Shown here: one piece after another, positions 53,833 through 63,060 of the stretch | Layout of the letters: each line of letters starts with the position of its first letter | How positions within the stretch are numbered: position 1 is the stretch's first letter | NCBI RefSeq assembly: GCF_001652915.1 | Contig: NZ_BBQI01000101.1 | Location: forward strand, 1 to 64,000 | Direction: 5' to 3' | From: Cupriavidus sp. D384 | GTDB taxonomy: Bacteria > Pseudomonadota > Gammaproteobacteria > Burkholderiales > Burkholderiaceae | Length of the DNA stretch: 64,000 nt | The notes under the pieces: model-generated | The model's input: the letters and a program-made list of their open reading frames with translations, nothing else | What the model was told of the DNA's origin: nothing | Database searches by the model: none | Program-made: the position numbers and the translations under genes

Positions 53833-54393
53833 ATGTCTAACAAGCAACCGTTCCTGACGGACATCAAGACCATTCGCGAGCGTGCCCGCCAACACATCGA
53901 CGACGGCGCGGTGACCGCTGGGTACGATGCCGAGCGCGACACCGTGATCAAGCTGCTCAACGAGGCGCTGGCTACCGAGATTGTCTGCACGCTGCGCTAT
54001 CGCCGCCACTACTTCATGGCCAAGGGGCCCAACTCGAAGAGCGTGGCCGATGAATTCCTGGCCCACTCCAACGAGGAACAGGGCCATGCCGACCAGATCG
54101 CCGAGCGGATCGTGCAGCTTGGCGGCGAGCCGGACCTGTCCCCCGACAGCCTGGCCTCGCGCAGCCATGCCGAATACGTGGAGGGGACGTCGCTGACCGA
54201 CATGATCAAGGAGAACCTTGTGGCCGAGCGTATCGCCATCGATACCTACCGCGAGATCGTGCAGTTCATCGGCGAGAAGGACCCGACGTCCCGCCGGCTG
54301 ATGGAGAGCATCCTGGCCGTCGAGGAAGAACATGCCGACGAGATGCTGGACCTGCTGTCATCGCACCCCGATGACAAGGGCAAGGCGCACTAG
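53833..54393 (+). CDS. Ferritin-like (bacterioferritin-type) protein
   Basis: From ATG 53833 (AAGGAG upstream) the 186-aa product is a four-helix bundle with di-iron ligand positions: E in NEALATEIVCTLRYRRHYF, EEQGHADQIAERI (ExxH) and a second ExxH in VEEEHADEMLDLL. The N-terminus is longer than bacterioferritin by about 30 residues. It probably stores or oxidises iron in the cytoplasm. It is followed by a terminator and stands alone. Confidence 0.87.
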   Translation: MSNKQPFLTDIKTIRERARQHIDDGAVTAGYDAERDTVIKLLNEALATEIVCTLRYRRHYFMAKGPNSKSVADEFLAHSNEEQGHADQIAERIVQLGGEPDLSPDSLASRSHAEYVEGTSLTDMIKENLVAERIAIDTYREIVQFIGEKDPTSRRLMESILAVEEEHADEMLDLLSSHPDDKGKAH

Positions 54394-54427
54394 GCACGGC
54401 GCCGGACCAGCAGCCGGGGCATGAAAA

Positions 54428-54451
54428 AAGGCGAGGCCGTGGCCTCGCCTT
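54428..54451. terminator. Bidirectional terminator
   Basis: AAGGCGAGGCC (54428-54438) pairs exactly with GGCCTCGCCTT (54441-54451), with A6 before and TTC after. It separates the convergent ferritin-like and DUF1254 genes. Confidence 0.88.
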
Positions 54452-54481
54452 CTTCGTTTCCGCGTAGACGCGGCGCGCGAC

Positions 54482-55534
54482 TCAGTTCACCGGCTGCGGT
54501 GCCGGGAACTGGTACTTGCCGCTGAGCACCGGCTGACGCGGACGGTACATCCGCACCGTGTAGTTCCAGCCGTCGACGATCGGCAGGCAGTTGGCGGTAT
54601 TGGCCTCGCAGCCGCCAAACTGGATCGTGATGCCGCCATCCGCATCCTTCTTCGCCGTGAGATTGTTGAGCGTATAGGCGCCGGCGGGGTTTTTCTCGAA
54701 ATAGCCCTTGGCGTTGTAGACGCTCACCGACCAGAAACCATCCACGGGTACGTCCTTCACATTGAGCCGGTAGACGGTCTTGCCGTCGTTCTTCGGCGGC
54801 GTCACGTTCAGGTACGTCGCGTCCTTTTCGGGGTTGCCGCCCCAGCCCGCGGCAGTGCCGAGCAGGTGCCGGACAGGATCGACCTCGCCCTTCTTGCCGA
54901 AGGCCCCCTTGTAGTCGGGCAGTGTGGACTGCAGCACCAGCAGCGCGTCGCGCACCTTCTTCTGGCTGGCGGGGTCCCAGTCCGGCAGTTGCAGCGCGCC
55001 CGGCGCCTTCTGGCTGACCTGGATGGCGTCCTGCAGCGTGTGCACCTGCTTGATGTCCTCGGGGCTTGCCGGGTCCACCAGCGTCCGCACCCCCACCACC
55101 GCGTAGCGCGTGCCCACGTTCTCGCGGGTCAGTACGTGCTTGCCGGCACCGTAGTACACCGCCGGCACGTAGTGGTCCTCGCTGATGACCTGCATCGACA
55201 TGAACCGCTTGCCCGGGTTGGGCATGGTGATCGTCACCGGGCCGGCGTCCAGGTCGAACACGCCGGACGAATAGATCGTGTCGCGGTTCAGGCGGATCAC
55301 GGTCTGGTGCTCGATCGACGCCGGCTCGCGGCGGTGCAGCAGCTTGCCCACGCCGCCCTGCTTGGCAAGGCCGGTCATGTACATGTCCGATTCGGCGCGC
55401 ACGAAGTTGTCGGGCGTGACCGGCACCGGGGTGCCTTCCGCAGCGGGCTTGTCCTGTGCATGGGCCATGCCGGCACCGGCAAGGGCTGCAATCGCGATGG
55501 CATTGGCAACTTTGACGATCTGCGTCTTTTTCAC
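54482..55534 (-). CDS. DUF1254/DUF1214 exported protein
   Basis: The 350-aa precursor has a signal peptide ending MAHA and the two domains of the DUF1254-DUF1214 family: RLNRDTIYSSGVFDLDAGPV (about 80-100) and FWSVSVYNAKGYFEKNPAGA with a final WNYTVRMYRPRQPVLSGKY. Family function is unknown; many are near oxidative or envelope genes. ATG 55534 is the natural start. Confidence 0.87.
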   Translation of the reverse strand: MKKTQIVKVANAIAIAALAGAGMAHAQDKPAAEGTPVPVTPDNFVRAESDMYMTGLAKQGGVGKLLHRREPASIEHQTVIRLNRDTIYSSGVFDLDAGPVTITMPNPGKRFMSMQVISEDHYVPAVYYGAGKHVLTRENVGTRYAVVGVRTLVDPASPEDIKQVHTLQDAIQVSQKAPGALQLPDWDPASQKKVRDALLVLQSTLPDYKGAFGKKGEVDPVRHLLGTAAGWGGNPEKDATYLNVTPPKNDGKTVYRLNVKDVPVDGFWSVSVYNAKGYFEKNPAGAYTLNNLTAKKDADGGITIQFGGCEANTANCLPIVDGWNYTVRMYRPRQPVLSGKYQFPAPQPVN

Positions 55535-55684
55535 TGGCTCACCTTTCCCAAGGAAGCGTGGCCCGGGGCCACTCGCGGGCCAGTATGCCGCAAGCCACCG
55601 CGCGGCGGCGCGCTGTGCGAAAGGACTCAGATCACCCGTCGAAACCGTTTAACTGACCGGGCCGTGACCCGGCGCGCCGGCCGC

Positions 55685-56560
55685 TCAGACCTTTCCGGCC
55701 GCGGCGCTGCGCAGGGTGTCGAGCAGCGCGGCGATGACGCGGTCTTCGGCCGGCGCCACGCGTGACACGAACGATATCTGCCGCGAAGGCGGCGTGTCGC
55801 CCAGCGTCATCACGCGCACCGGAAACGCCTCAAGCAGGTAGGGGTCGGGCTGGGGCAGCACGGACACGCCCAGCCCGCGCGAGGCCATGGCGACGATGGC
55901 CGGAATCGACAGCAGTTCGATGCGCGAGCGTACGTCGGGCGCCGTGCGGCGTACGAAGTCGGCGGCCACCGAGCCGGCAATGGTCGACGTATCGAAGCGG
56001 ATCCATTCGTACGCCTTGAGCAGCGCCTTGACCGTGCGACCGGCCGAATCGCGCGGGGCCACCAGCACGCAGGGCTCGCGGAACAGCGGGGCCCAGCGCA
56101 CGCGGGCCGAGGCGCCCGCTTCCGGCTGCGCTACCACGGCGGCGTCGATGGCGCCCGAGCGCAGTGCGTCCACCAGCGCGGTGGAGCGGCCGCGTTCCAG
56201 CCGCACGTCCAGGTTGGGATAGCGCTCCCGCACCAGCGCCATGAACGGCGGCAGCAGCGTCACCTGCATCGGCTCGATGATGCCCAGCGTGACCTTGCCT
56301 TCCACCTTGGGCGCCGAGCGGCGGCGCAGCGACTCCATCGCGTGGATGGCGCCGTCGAGCGTGGCGCTCACCTCCAGCGCAAACGGGGTGGGGCGCACCT
56401 GCAATGCCGACCGGTCGAACAGCGGCTGGCCGAAGTACGCCTCCAGCTGCTTCATCTGCAGGCTGACCGCGCTGGGTGACAGGCTCATCTCGGCTGCCGC
56501 CCCGGCAAAGCTGCCGCAGCGCAGGACGGCGGCCAGCGTCTGGAAGCACTCGACCTTCAT
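55685..56560 (-). CDS. LysR-family regulator of the Bug/CoA-transferase operon
   Basis: The 291-aa protein has the LysR winged helix (FQTLAAVLRCGSFAGAAAEM; LSPSAVSLQMKQLEAYFGQP) and an effector domain. It is divergent from the operon that begins at 56683, with 122 bases between, including an A/T-rich tract at 56566-56600 suited to LysR binding. The likely inducer is the operon substrate or a CoA intermediate. Confidence 0.92.
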   Translation of the reverse strand: MKVECFQTLAAVLRCGSFAGAAAEMSLSPSAVSLQMKQLEAYFGQPLFDRSALQVRPTPFALEVSATLDGAIHAMESLRRRSAPKVEGKVTLGIIEPMQVTLLPPFMALVRERYPNLDVRLERGRSTALVDALRSGAIDAAVVAQPEAGASARVRWAPLFREPCVLVAPRDSAGRTVKALLKAYEWIRFDTSTIAGSVAADFVRRTAPDVRSRIELLSIPAIVAMASRGLGVSVLPQPDPYLLEAFPVRVMTLGDTPPSRQISFVSRVAPAEDRVIAALLDTLRSAAAGKV

Positions 56561-56682
56561 GAGTTTTTCTCACCGATAGATTTAAAAACGTCACTTTATC
56601 TCAACCGGCGGCGTGGCTAGGATGTGGTCGGATGGTGCCGAAAAACAGGTGCCGCACTGCACAATAAACCGGAGACAACGTC

Positions 56683-57669
56683 GTGACGCCGCATCGCCAT
56701 CGCCTGCGTACCCTCGCAATTTTCATCGCCGCCTTTGCGGGCGTCGCCTCCATGCCGGCCGCCCAGGCGGCGGAACCCGTGATCCCGAAGACCATCCGCG
56801 TGGTGGTGCCGTTCCCGCCCAGCGGCAGCAACGACGTGTTCGCACGGCTGGTCAGCGAGAAGCTGTCGAAGAAGCTTGGCGTCACGGCCATCGTCGACAA
56901 CAAGCCGGGCGCCGGCGGTGCCATCGGCGCCGAATTCGTGGCGCGCTCGGCGCCCGATGGCGCCACGCTGATGATCACGTCGTCCACGTTCACCGGAAAC
57001 GCCGCCGTCCAGCCCAAGACCAGCTACGACGTGAACAAGAGCTTCGCGCCGGTGGCCATGCTGGCCAGCGGTCCGATGGTGCTGGCCGTGTCCGATAAGT
57101 CGCCCTACAAGACCGTGGCCGACCTGATCGCCGCCGCGAAAAAGGACAAGGGCGGCATCAACTATGGCTCGTCCGGTATCGGATCGATCAACCAGATGTC
57201 CAGCGAACTGCTGGCCGGTGATGCCGGTATCGAATTCACGCACGTGCCGTACAAGGGCATCTCGAACGCGCTGACCGACCTGATCGCCGGGCAGGTGCAG
57301 TTCGTGATTGCCAGCTTTCCGTCCGTGGCCTCGCAGGTGAAGGGGGGCAAGCTGCGCGCGCTGGGCGTGACGTCGCCGTCGCGCTCGCGCTTTGCGCCGC
57401 AGTGGCCGTCGGTGGCCGAGACCGTGCCCAACTATTCCGCCGAACTCTGGTGGGGCGTGTTCGCGCCGGCCGGCACGCCGCAGCCGCTGGTGGACAAGCT
57501 CAACGCCGAGATCCGCGACATCATTGCCACGCCCGAAATGCGCGAGACCTTCGCGCGCGAAGGCGCCGAGCCGTCCGCGATGACCGCGGCCCAGTTCGCC
57601 GAGCATATCCGCCGCGACAGTGCGCGCTGGAAGCAGGTGGCCAAGGCCCGCAACATCACCGCCGAATAA
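56683..57669 (+). CDS. Bug-family tripartite tricarboxylate receptor
   Basis: The start is a GTG at 56683 with GGAG 9 nt upstream. The 328-aa periplasmic protein has a signal peptide ending AAQAA and the Bug family pattern IRVVVPFPPSGSNDVFARLV, IVDNKPGAGGAIGAEFVARS and FTHVPYKGISNALTDLIAGQ. Bug proteins bind carboxylates and related ligands for TctAB-type uptake; no TctAB genes are here. First gene of the operon. Confidence 0.93.
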   Translation: MTPHRHRLRTLAIFIAAFAGVASMPAAQAAEPVIPKTIRVVVPFPPSGSNDVFARLVSEKLSKKLGVTAIVDNKPGAGGAIGAEFVARSAPDGATLMITSSTFTGNAAVQPKTSYDVNKSFAPVAMLASGPMVLAVSDKSPYKTVADLIAAAKKDKGGINYGSSGIGSINQMSSELLAGDAGIEFTHVPYKGISNALTDLIAGQVQFVIASFPSVASQVKGGKLRALGVTSPSRSRFAPQWPSVAETVPNYSAELWWGVFAPAGTPQPLVDKLNAEIRDIIATPEMRETFAREGAEPSAMTAAQFAEHIRRDSARWKQVAKARNITAE

Positions 57670-57685
57670 TTCACAGAGTCTTTCC

Positions 57686-58918
57686 ATGTTCAGGCAGCAA
57701 GCCCTGGCGCCCGACGCCACCGGACCGCTCGACGGCATCCGCATCCTCGACCTTTCCCGCCTGGTGGCGGGCAACACGCTGACGATGGCGCTGGCCGACC
57801 TGGGCGCCGATGTGCTCAAGGTGGAGCCGGCCAGCGGCGACACGCTGCGCGACTGGAAGGTCAGGGACGTGTCCACCGCCTGGAAGGCGTACTGCCGCAA
57901 CAAGCGCAGCCTGTGCCTGAACTTCCGGGGCGAAGGCGCCATCGACGTGATCCTCGACCTCGTGGCGCATGCCGATGTGTTCGTCGAGAGCTTCAAGCCC
58001 GGCACGCTCGAAACCATGGGCCTGGGCCCCGAGGTGCTGATGGCGCGCAACCCCAGGCTTGTGATCGTGCGCGTTTCCGGCTGGGGCCAGGACGGCCCCT
58101 ACTCGCATCGACCCGGCTTCGGCACGCTGGTCGAGGGCATGTCGGGGTTTGCGTCGATGAACGGCTTTGCCGACCGCGAGCCGGTGCTGCCGCCGATCTA
58201 CCTGGGCGACATGACCGCCGGCCTCTACGGCGCCATCGGCGTGCTCAGCGCCGTGCGCAATGTGGAAGTGCGCGGCGGCGTGGGCCAGGTCATCGACCTG
58301 CCGCTGCTTGATCCGATCTTCGCCATCCTGGGCGCGCAGGCCGCCAACTACCGGCTGACCGGCAAGGTCAAGCCGCGCACGGGCAGCCGGTCCACCAACA
58401 GCGCGCCGCGCAATGCCTATCAGACGGCCGATGGCAAATGGGTGTGCCTGTCGGCATCCACGCAGGCCATGACCGAGCGGCTGTTCCGCGCCATCGGCCG
58501 GCCCGAGCTGATTACCGATCCGCGCTTCGCCACCAATGCCGAGCGCGTGAAGCACGCCGCGCTGCTGGACGGCATCATCGGCGAATTCCTTGGCACGATG
58601 ACCCAGCCCGACTGCGTCGCGTTCTTCGACAAGGCCGGCGTGACGATCGGGCCGATCTACGACATCTCCGATATCGAGCACGACCCGCATTTCCACGCAC
58701 GCGACATCGTGGTGGAAATTCCCGATGCCGAGATGGGCCAGATTCCCGTGCACAACATCTCGCCGCGACTGGGCGGCACGCCGGGCACGTTCCGGCGCGC
58801 GGCACCGGCACTGGGCGAGCATTCGGTCGAGGCGCTGCGCGCGGCCGGGCTCGACGACGCACGCATCGCCGCGCTGCAGGCCGCCGGCGTGGTGATTGAC
58901 GCCGGCAAGGACCAATGA
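57686..58918 (+). CDS. CaiB/BaiF-family CoA transferase
   Basis: From ATG 57686 the 410-aa class III enzyme has LDGIRILDLSRLVAGNTLTM, the catalytic Asp at D175 in YLGDMTAGLYGAIGVLSAV and the C-terminal AGVTIGPIYDISDIEHDPHF block. It should move CoA from a donor (such as succinyl-CoA) to an organic acid and so start its breakdown. Its stop overlaps the next start (ATGATG). It sits 16 nt after the Bug gene. Confidence 0.93.
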   Translation: MFRQQALAPDATGPLDGIRILDLSRLVAGNTLTMALADLGADVLKVEPASGDTLRDWKVRDVSTAWKAYCRNKRSLCLNFRGEGAIDVILDLVAHADVFVESFKPGTLETMGLGPEVLMARNPRLVIVRVSGWGQDGPYSHRPGFGTLVEGMSGFASMNGFADREPVLPPIYLGDMTAGLYGAIGVLSAVRNVEVRGGVGQVIDLPLLDPIFAILGAQAANYRLTGKVKPRTGSRSTNSAPRNAYQTADGKWVCLSASTQAMTERLFRAIGRPELITDPRFATNAERVKHAALLDGIIGEFLGTMTQPDCVAFFDKAGVTIGPIYDISDIEHDPHFHARDIVVEIPDAEMGQIPVHNISPRLGGTPGTFRRAAPALGEHSVEALRAAGLDDARIAALQAAGVVIDAGKDQ

Positions 58919-59934
58919 TGGCTGCGAACCCGCGCTGGACGCACCGCCCGCAAGGATCCAACTGGGGCGATTTCGGTCCCGACGACCAGCTTGGCCGGCT
59001 CAACCTGATCGGCCCGGTCCAGGTACTGGCCGCCGTGCGCGAGGTGCGCGAGGGCCTGACGTTCTCGCTGAGCCTGCCGCTCGATGTGCCGCGTGCCGGC
59101 GTGCTGAACCCGCGCCGCCGTCCGCCCGTGCTGCATCCATCGGAAAAGGACGGCCAGCGCGTATTCAATCGGCCCATGGCTGGCGATGTGCCGGGCGCCA
59201 CCGATGTGATCAGCGACGACCACGTCACGCTGTCGCCGCAGTACTCCACGCAGTGGGACGCCCTGGGCCATGTGAACTGCCTGTTCGATGCCGATGGCGA
59301 TGGTCAGGCCGAAACGGTCGGCTACAACGGTTTTTCGGTCGGTACCGGCAGCGCCGCCGATGGCACGTTTATCGGCGCCCAGGCCCTGTCGATTGCGCCG
59401 ATGGCGGCGCGCGGCATCCAGGGGCGCGGCACGCTGGTGGACCTGCACCGGCACTTCGGCCCGGCGCGGCGCGCGGTCGGCTATGACGACCTGATGCGCG
59501 TGATCGAGGCCGATGGCGTGGACGTGCAGCGCGGCGACATCCTCTGCGTGCATACCGGCCTGGCCGACATGGCGCTGCAGCTGTCTGCCGCCGATGATCA
59601 TTCGGGGCTGCGCAACGCCTGCGCGGTGCTCGACGGCACCGACGCCCGGCTGCTGCGCTGGATCGACGAAGCCGGCATCGCCGCCATCGCCGCGGACAAC
59701 CACGCAGTGGAAGAGCGCCGCCACGCACTGCCGGCAGGCACGACCGGCCCGCTGCTGCCGCTGCACGAACTCTGCCTGGTCAAGCTTGGCATTCCGCTGG
59801 GCGAGATGTGGCACCTGACGCCGCTTGCGGCCTGGCTGCACCAGGCTGGACGCGCGTCGTTCCTGCTGACGGCGCCGCCGATGCACCTGCCGCGCGCGGT
59901 GGGATCGCCGGCCAATCCCATCGCCACGGTCTGA
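58915..59934 (+). CDS. Cyclase-family (KynB-like) metal-dependent hydrolase
   Basis: The 339-aa product belongs to the cyclase family that includes kynurenine formamidase and isatin hydrolase. Instead of the usual HGTHxD signature it shows STQWDALGHVNCLFD, which occurs in a related subgroup. It may open a ring or cleave a C-N or C-C bond in the pathway. It starts on the stop of the CoA transferase gene; a second ATG follows at 58918. Confidence 0.85.
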   Translation: MMAANPRWTHRPQGSNWGDFGPDDQLGRLNLIGPVQVLAAVREVREGLTFSLSLPLDVPRAGVLNPRRRPPVLHPSEKDGQRVFNRPMAGDVPGATDVISDDHVTLSPQYSTQWDALGHVNCLFDADGDGQAETVGYNGFSVGTGSAADGTFIGAQALSIAPMAARGIQGRGTLVDLHRHFGPARRAVGYDDLMRVIEADGVDVQRGDILCVHTGLADMALQLSAADDHSGLRNACAVLDGTDARLLRWIDEAGIAAIAADNHAVEERRHALPAGTTGPLLPLHELCLVKLGIPLGEMWHLTPLAAWLHQAGRASFLLTAPPMHLPRAVGSPANPIATV

Positions 59935-59970
59935 CGACCAGCGAAACGTAAAGAAACGAGGAGACTCCCC

Positions 59971-60930
59971 ATGCATCCGACCTGCCGCAAGCTGCTGGTC
60001 GCAGTGGCCGCCTGCGCGCCGCTGCTGGCCGCCGCAGCCTTTCCCGACCGCCCGCTGCGCATGATCGTGCCGTATTCCGCCGGTGGCGGTGCCGACAACA
60101 CGGCGCGCGTGATCGCGCAGCGCATGAGCGCGTCGATGGGCCAGCAGGTGGTGATCGACAACCGCCCCGGCGCCGCAGGCGTGATTGGCGAGGAAGCGGT
60201 GGCAAAGGCCACGCCCGATGGCTATACGGTGCTGTACGACGCCTCGGCGTTCGCGGTGAATCCGAGCCTGCGCAAGATGTCATTCGACCCGCTCAAGGAG
60301 CTGGTGCCGATTTCGCTGGTGGCTACCGCCGCCAACATCCTGGTGGTGCCGCCCAATGCGCCGTACAAGACGGTCAAGGAGTTCATCGCCTATGCCAAGG
60401 CCAACCCGGGCAAGCTGACGTTCGCGTCGGCCGGTTCGGGCAGCGGGTCGCATCTGGCGGGCGAACTGCTCAACGCCAAGGCCGGCATCGACCTGCTGCA
60501 CGTGCCCTACAAGGGCGGTGCGCCGGCGCTGACCGATGTCATGGGCAACCAGGTGTCGGCCTATTTCGGCAACGTGGCCTCCACGCTCAACTACGCCCGG
60601 AGCGGCAAGCTCAAGGCGCTGGCGGTGACGTCGCTCAAGCGCAATCCGGGCCTGCCCGACACGCCGACGCTGGCCGAGAGCGGCCTGCCCGACTTCGAGG
60701 TGCTGGAGTGGAACGGCGTGTGGGTGCCCAAGGGCACGCCGCCCGATGTGGTGGCACGGCTGGCGAAGGAAGTGCAGGACGCCGTGGCGGACCCGCACGT
60801 GCAGGAAAAGCTGCGCCAGATGGGCCTGGAGCCGGTGGGCAATTCGCCGCAGCAGTTCGGCAAGTTCGTGCAGGGCGAGGCGGCCCGCTGGGGTGCGCTG
60901 GTCAAGCAGCGCAATATCCGCGCGGAATAA
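59971..60930 (+). CDS. Second Bug-family tricarboxylate receptor
   Basis: The 319-aa precursor has a signal peptide ending LLAAA and the Bug pattern FPDRPLRMIVPYSAGGGADN, VIDNRPGAAGVIGEEAVAKA and LLHVPYKGGAPALTDVMGNQ. GAGGAGA precedes the ATG. Two different Bug receptors in one operon suggest two related substrates or a substrate and a sensing role. Confidence 0.92.
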   Translation: MHPTCRKLLVAVAACAPLLAAAAFPDRPLRMIVPYSAGGGADNTARVIAQRMSASMGQQVVIDNRPGAAGVIGEEAVAKATPDGYTVLYDASAFAVNPSLRKMSFDPLKELVPISLVATAANILVVPPNAPYKTVKEFIAYAKANPGKLTFASAGSGSGSHLAGELLNAKAGIDLLHVPYKGGAPALTDVMGNQVSAYFGNVASTLNYARSGKLKALAVTSLKRNPGLPDTPTLAESGLPDFEVLEWNGVWVPKGTPPDVVARLAKEVQDAVADPHVQEKLRQMGLEPVGNSPQQFGKFVQGEAARWGALVKQRNIRAE

Positions 60931-60944
60931 GGGTGAGGGCGATC

Positions 60945-61811
60945 ATGCGCAGCAAGCTGTTTGTACCGGGATCGCGCCCGGAACTGTTCGACAAGGCGCT
61001 GGCCAGCGCGGCCGATGCCCTGTCGTTCGATCTCGAAGATGCCGTGGCCGAGCCGCGCAAGGCTGAAGCCCGCGCCGCGCTGCAGGACCTGCTGGCCTCC
61101 GGCCGTACCGCGGCATCGGGCAAGACGATCATCGTGCGCGTGAACGCGCCGGACACCGCCCACTTCGCGCCCGACATCGTGGCCGTGGTGCGCAATGGGC
61201 TGCATCTGGTCAATGTGCCGAAGGTGGAAGAGGTGGAGCAGGTGCACCTGGCCGCCAGGGCCGTGGCACTGGCCGAAGCCGCCAACGGCGTGACCACGCC
61301 GGTCAGGCTGCTGCTCAATATCGAGTCGCCGCGCGGGCTGCGCCGCGCGCATGAACTGGCCGCCGCCGATGCGCGCGTGGCGGGCCTGCAGCTGGGCTAC
61401 GCCGACCTGTTCGAGCCGGCCGGCATCCACCGGCGCGAAACGCTGGCCGTGGCGCAGACCATGTACCAGATGCGCATGGCCGCCGCCGAGGCCGGGGTGT
61501 TCGCCTATGACGCAGCCTTTGCGGACGTCAAGGATGCCGATGGCTACCGGGCCGAAGCCGAGCTGGCGCGCCGGCTGGGGTATCTGGGCAAGAGCTGCAT
61601 CCACCCGAGCCAGATCGCGCTCGCCAACGAGGTGTTCCAGCCGACCGAAGCGGAGATCGCCGCTGCGCAGCGGATCGTGGCAGCTGCCGATGAAGCCGAT
61701 GCCAAAGGCGTGGGCGCCTATCTGGTCGACGGCAAGATGGTGGACCGCCCGTTCGTGGAGCGCGCCCGCGCCGTGCTGGCACAGGCGCGGACGATGGGAC
61801 GGGCTGGCTGA
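60945..61811 (+). CDS. HpcH/HpaI-CitE family CoA-ester lyase
   Basis: From ATG 60945 the 288-aa enzyme is of the citrate lyase beta/malyl-CoA lyase type: MRSKLFVPGSRPELFDKALA, ALSFDLEDAVAEPRKAEARA (metal-binding ED), LLNIESPRGLRRAHELAA and a final conserved SCIHPSQIALANEVF. Such lyases split citramalyl-CoA, malyl-CoA or similar 3-hydroxyacyl-CoA. With the CoA transferase it gives a plausible activate-then-cleave route. Last gene of the operon. Confidence 0.92.
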   Translation: MRSKLFVPGSRPELFDKALASAADALSFDLEDAVAEPRKAEARAALQDLLASGRTAASGKTIIVRVNAPDTAHFAPDIVAVVRNGLHLVNVPKVEEVEQVHLAARAVALAEAANGVTTPVRLLLNIESPRGLRRAHELAAADARVAGLQLGYADLFEPAGIHRRETLAVAQTMYQMRMAAAEAGVFAYDAAFADVKDADGYRAEAELARRLGYLGKSCIHPSQIALANEVFQPTEAEIAAAQRIVAAADEADAKGVGAYLVDGKMVDRPFVERARAVLAQARTMGRAG

Positions 61812-61843
61812 AGCGTGCCCGGTGTGTCGCGTGCTGACTGCGC

Positions 61844-62233
61844 TTACCGCGCCGCGGTGGCCGGCTTGCAGTCCTTGACGTAGCCGGTGACACGGCCCTT
61901 GCTCAGCATGGGCCGCCAGTCGCCCGCGCTGCGGATCTGTACGTCCGTACCCTGCCGCGCGGCGCGCAGGTTGATCAGGTACGAGTAACCCGCATCGGCG
62001 CGATGGCCATAGCCCACGCGCACATCCACCTTGCCCGGTTCGGGGTAAGCCTCCACCGTGGCGTCATCCCCGAGCTTCTGCTTCAGGCACAGCACCAGTT
62101 CGCCCACGCTGGCGTCCGAATGGAGCGTGTTGCCATCCTGGGATTCGAGGTACTCCATGCTGCTGCCACTGGCGCAGGCCGCCAGCAGCGGCGTAACGAT
62201 GGCCGCGATCAGTAGTGGCCGGATTCCGGTCAT
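61844..62233 (-). CDS. Small lipoprotein, unknown function
   Basis: From ATG 62233 the 129-aa precursor has a lipobox LLAAC and a mature alpha/beta part (SVGELVLCLKQKLGDDATVE; VGYGHRADAGYSYLINLRAA) with two further Cys that may pair. Family not recognised. It converges on the citE-like gene with 32 nt between stops. Confidence 0.8.
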   Translation of the reverse strand: MTGIRPLLIAAIVTPLLAACASGSSMEYLESQDGNTLHSDASVGELVLCLKQKLGDDATVEAYPEPGKVDVRVGYGHRADAGYSYLINLRAARQGTDVQIRSAGDWRPMLSKGRVTGYVKDCKPATAAR

Positions 62234-62373
62234 TGAAAGTCCCGTAAGAAGTCGTCTGGAAAATCTGCCCCGCGATGCTGCCATGCGCGGCGCTTCGGGT
62301 CAAAGCTTGCCGGGAACACCGGCAAGCGCCCGTAGCGGGCCGGCAGGCCGCGAACTTGGCGCGCCTGCGAAAA

Positions 62374-62420
62374 ATATTACCCGGGTGTAATTGACTGAAG
62401 CGATATTACCCGGGTAATAT
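62374..62420 (+). promoter_or_regulatory. Promoter with two ATATTACCCGGGTAATAT-type operators
   Basis: A perfect 18-bp palindrome (62403-62420) and a close copy (62374-62391, ending TGTAAT) are 29 bp apart. TTGACT (62391-62396) and TAATAT (62415-62420) at 18-bp spacing form a sigma70 promoter whose -10 is the right half of the perfect palindrome; the other copy abuts the -35. This is the layout for strong repression of the DUF2239 gene. The regulator is not known. Confidence 0.85.
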
Positions 62421-62454
62421 CATCTCCCATCAAAACCGGAGTCGGGAGACCCAC

Positions 62455-63060
62455 ATGGAAGACAACGAATCGTGTACCGCCTTTGCGGGCGAACGGCGGC
62501 TGGCGTCCGGTACGCCGGTGGAAGTGGCGCTGGCCGTGGCGGCCGCGCTGCGTGCCAATCCCGATCAATCGATCCTGGCGTTTGGCGATGTCACCGGCCG
62601 GCAGGTGGATTTCGACCTGCGCGGCAGCGATGCCGACATCGTCGCGCGGCTGGCACCGCCAACTGCTGATGAGGGCCCGGCCAGGAAGGGCGCCGGGCGT
62701 CCAAAGCTGGGTGTCGTGGCGCGCGAAGTCACGCTGCTGCCGCGCCACTGGGAATGGCTGGGCGAGCAGTCCGGCGGGGCGTCGGTAACGTTGCGCAAGC
62801 TCGTCGATGCCGCGCGCAAGGGGCAGGGCGTGGAGGGCGCGGGTTTGGCCGCCAGCCGTGCCAAGGCGGCGGCAGATCGCTTCATGTCGACGATGCTCGG
62901 CAACCAGCCCGGGTACGAGGAGGCGTCGCGCGCGCTGTATGGCGGCGACCGCGAGCGCTTCCTGGCGCTGTCGGAGGCGTGGCCCGCCGACCTGCGCGAC
63001 CACGCCCGCAAGCTGGCCGCGCCGGCCTTCGATACCGATCAGCCGAACGTGAACGCGTAA
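62455..63060 (+). CDS. DUF2239-family protein
   Basis: The 201-aa product matches DUF2239 (TCTAFAGERRLASGTPVEVA start; GRPKLGVVAREVTLLPRHWE; FMSTMLGNQPGYEEASRALY). Family function is unknown. The middle resembles a short DNA-interacting or helix-turn-helix-like segment (LLPRHWEWLGEQSGGASVTL), which is speculative. GGGAGA precedes the ATG. Its promoter carries two operators, so expression is tightly controlled. Confidence 0.87.
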   Translation: MEDNESCTAFAGERRLASGTPVEVALAVAAALRANPDQSILAFGDVTGRQVDFDLRGSDADIVARLAPPTADEGPARKGAGRPKLGVVAREVTLLPRHWEWLGEQSGGASVTLRKLVDAARKGQGVEGAGLAASRAKAAADRFMSTMLGNQPGYEEASRALYGGDRERFLALSEAWPADLRDHARKLAAPAFDTDQPNVNA

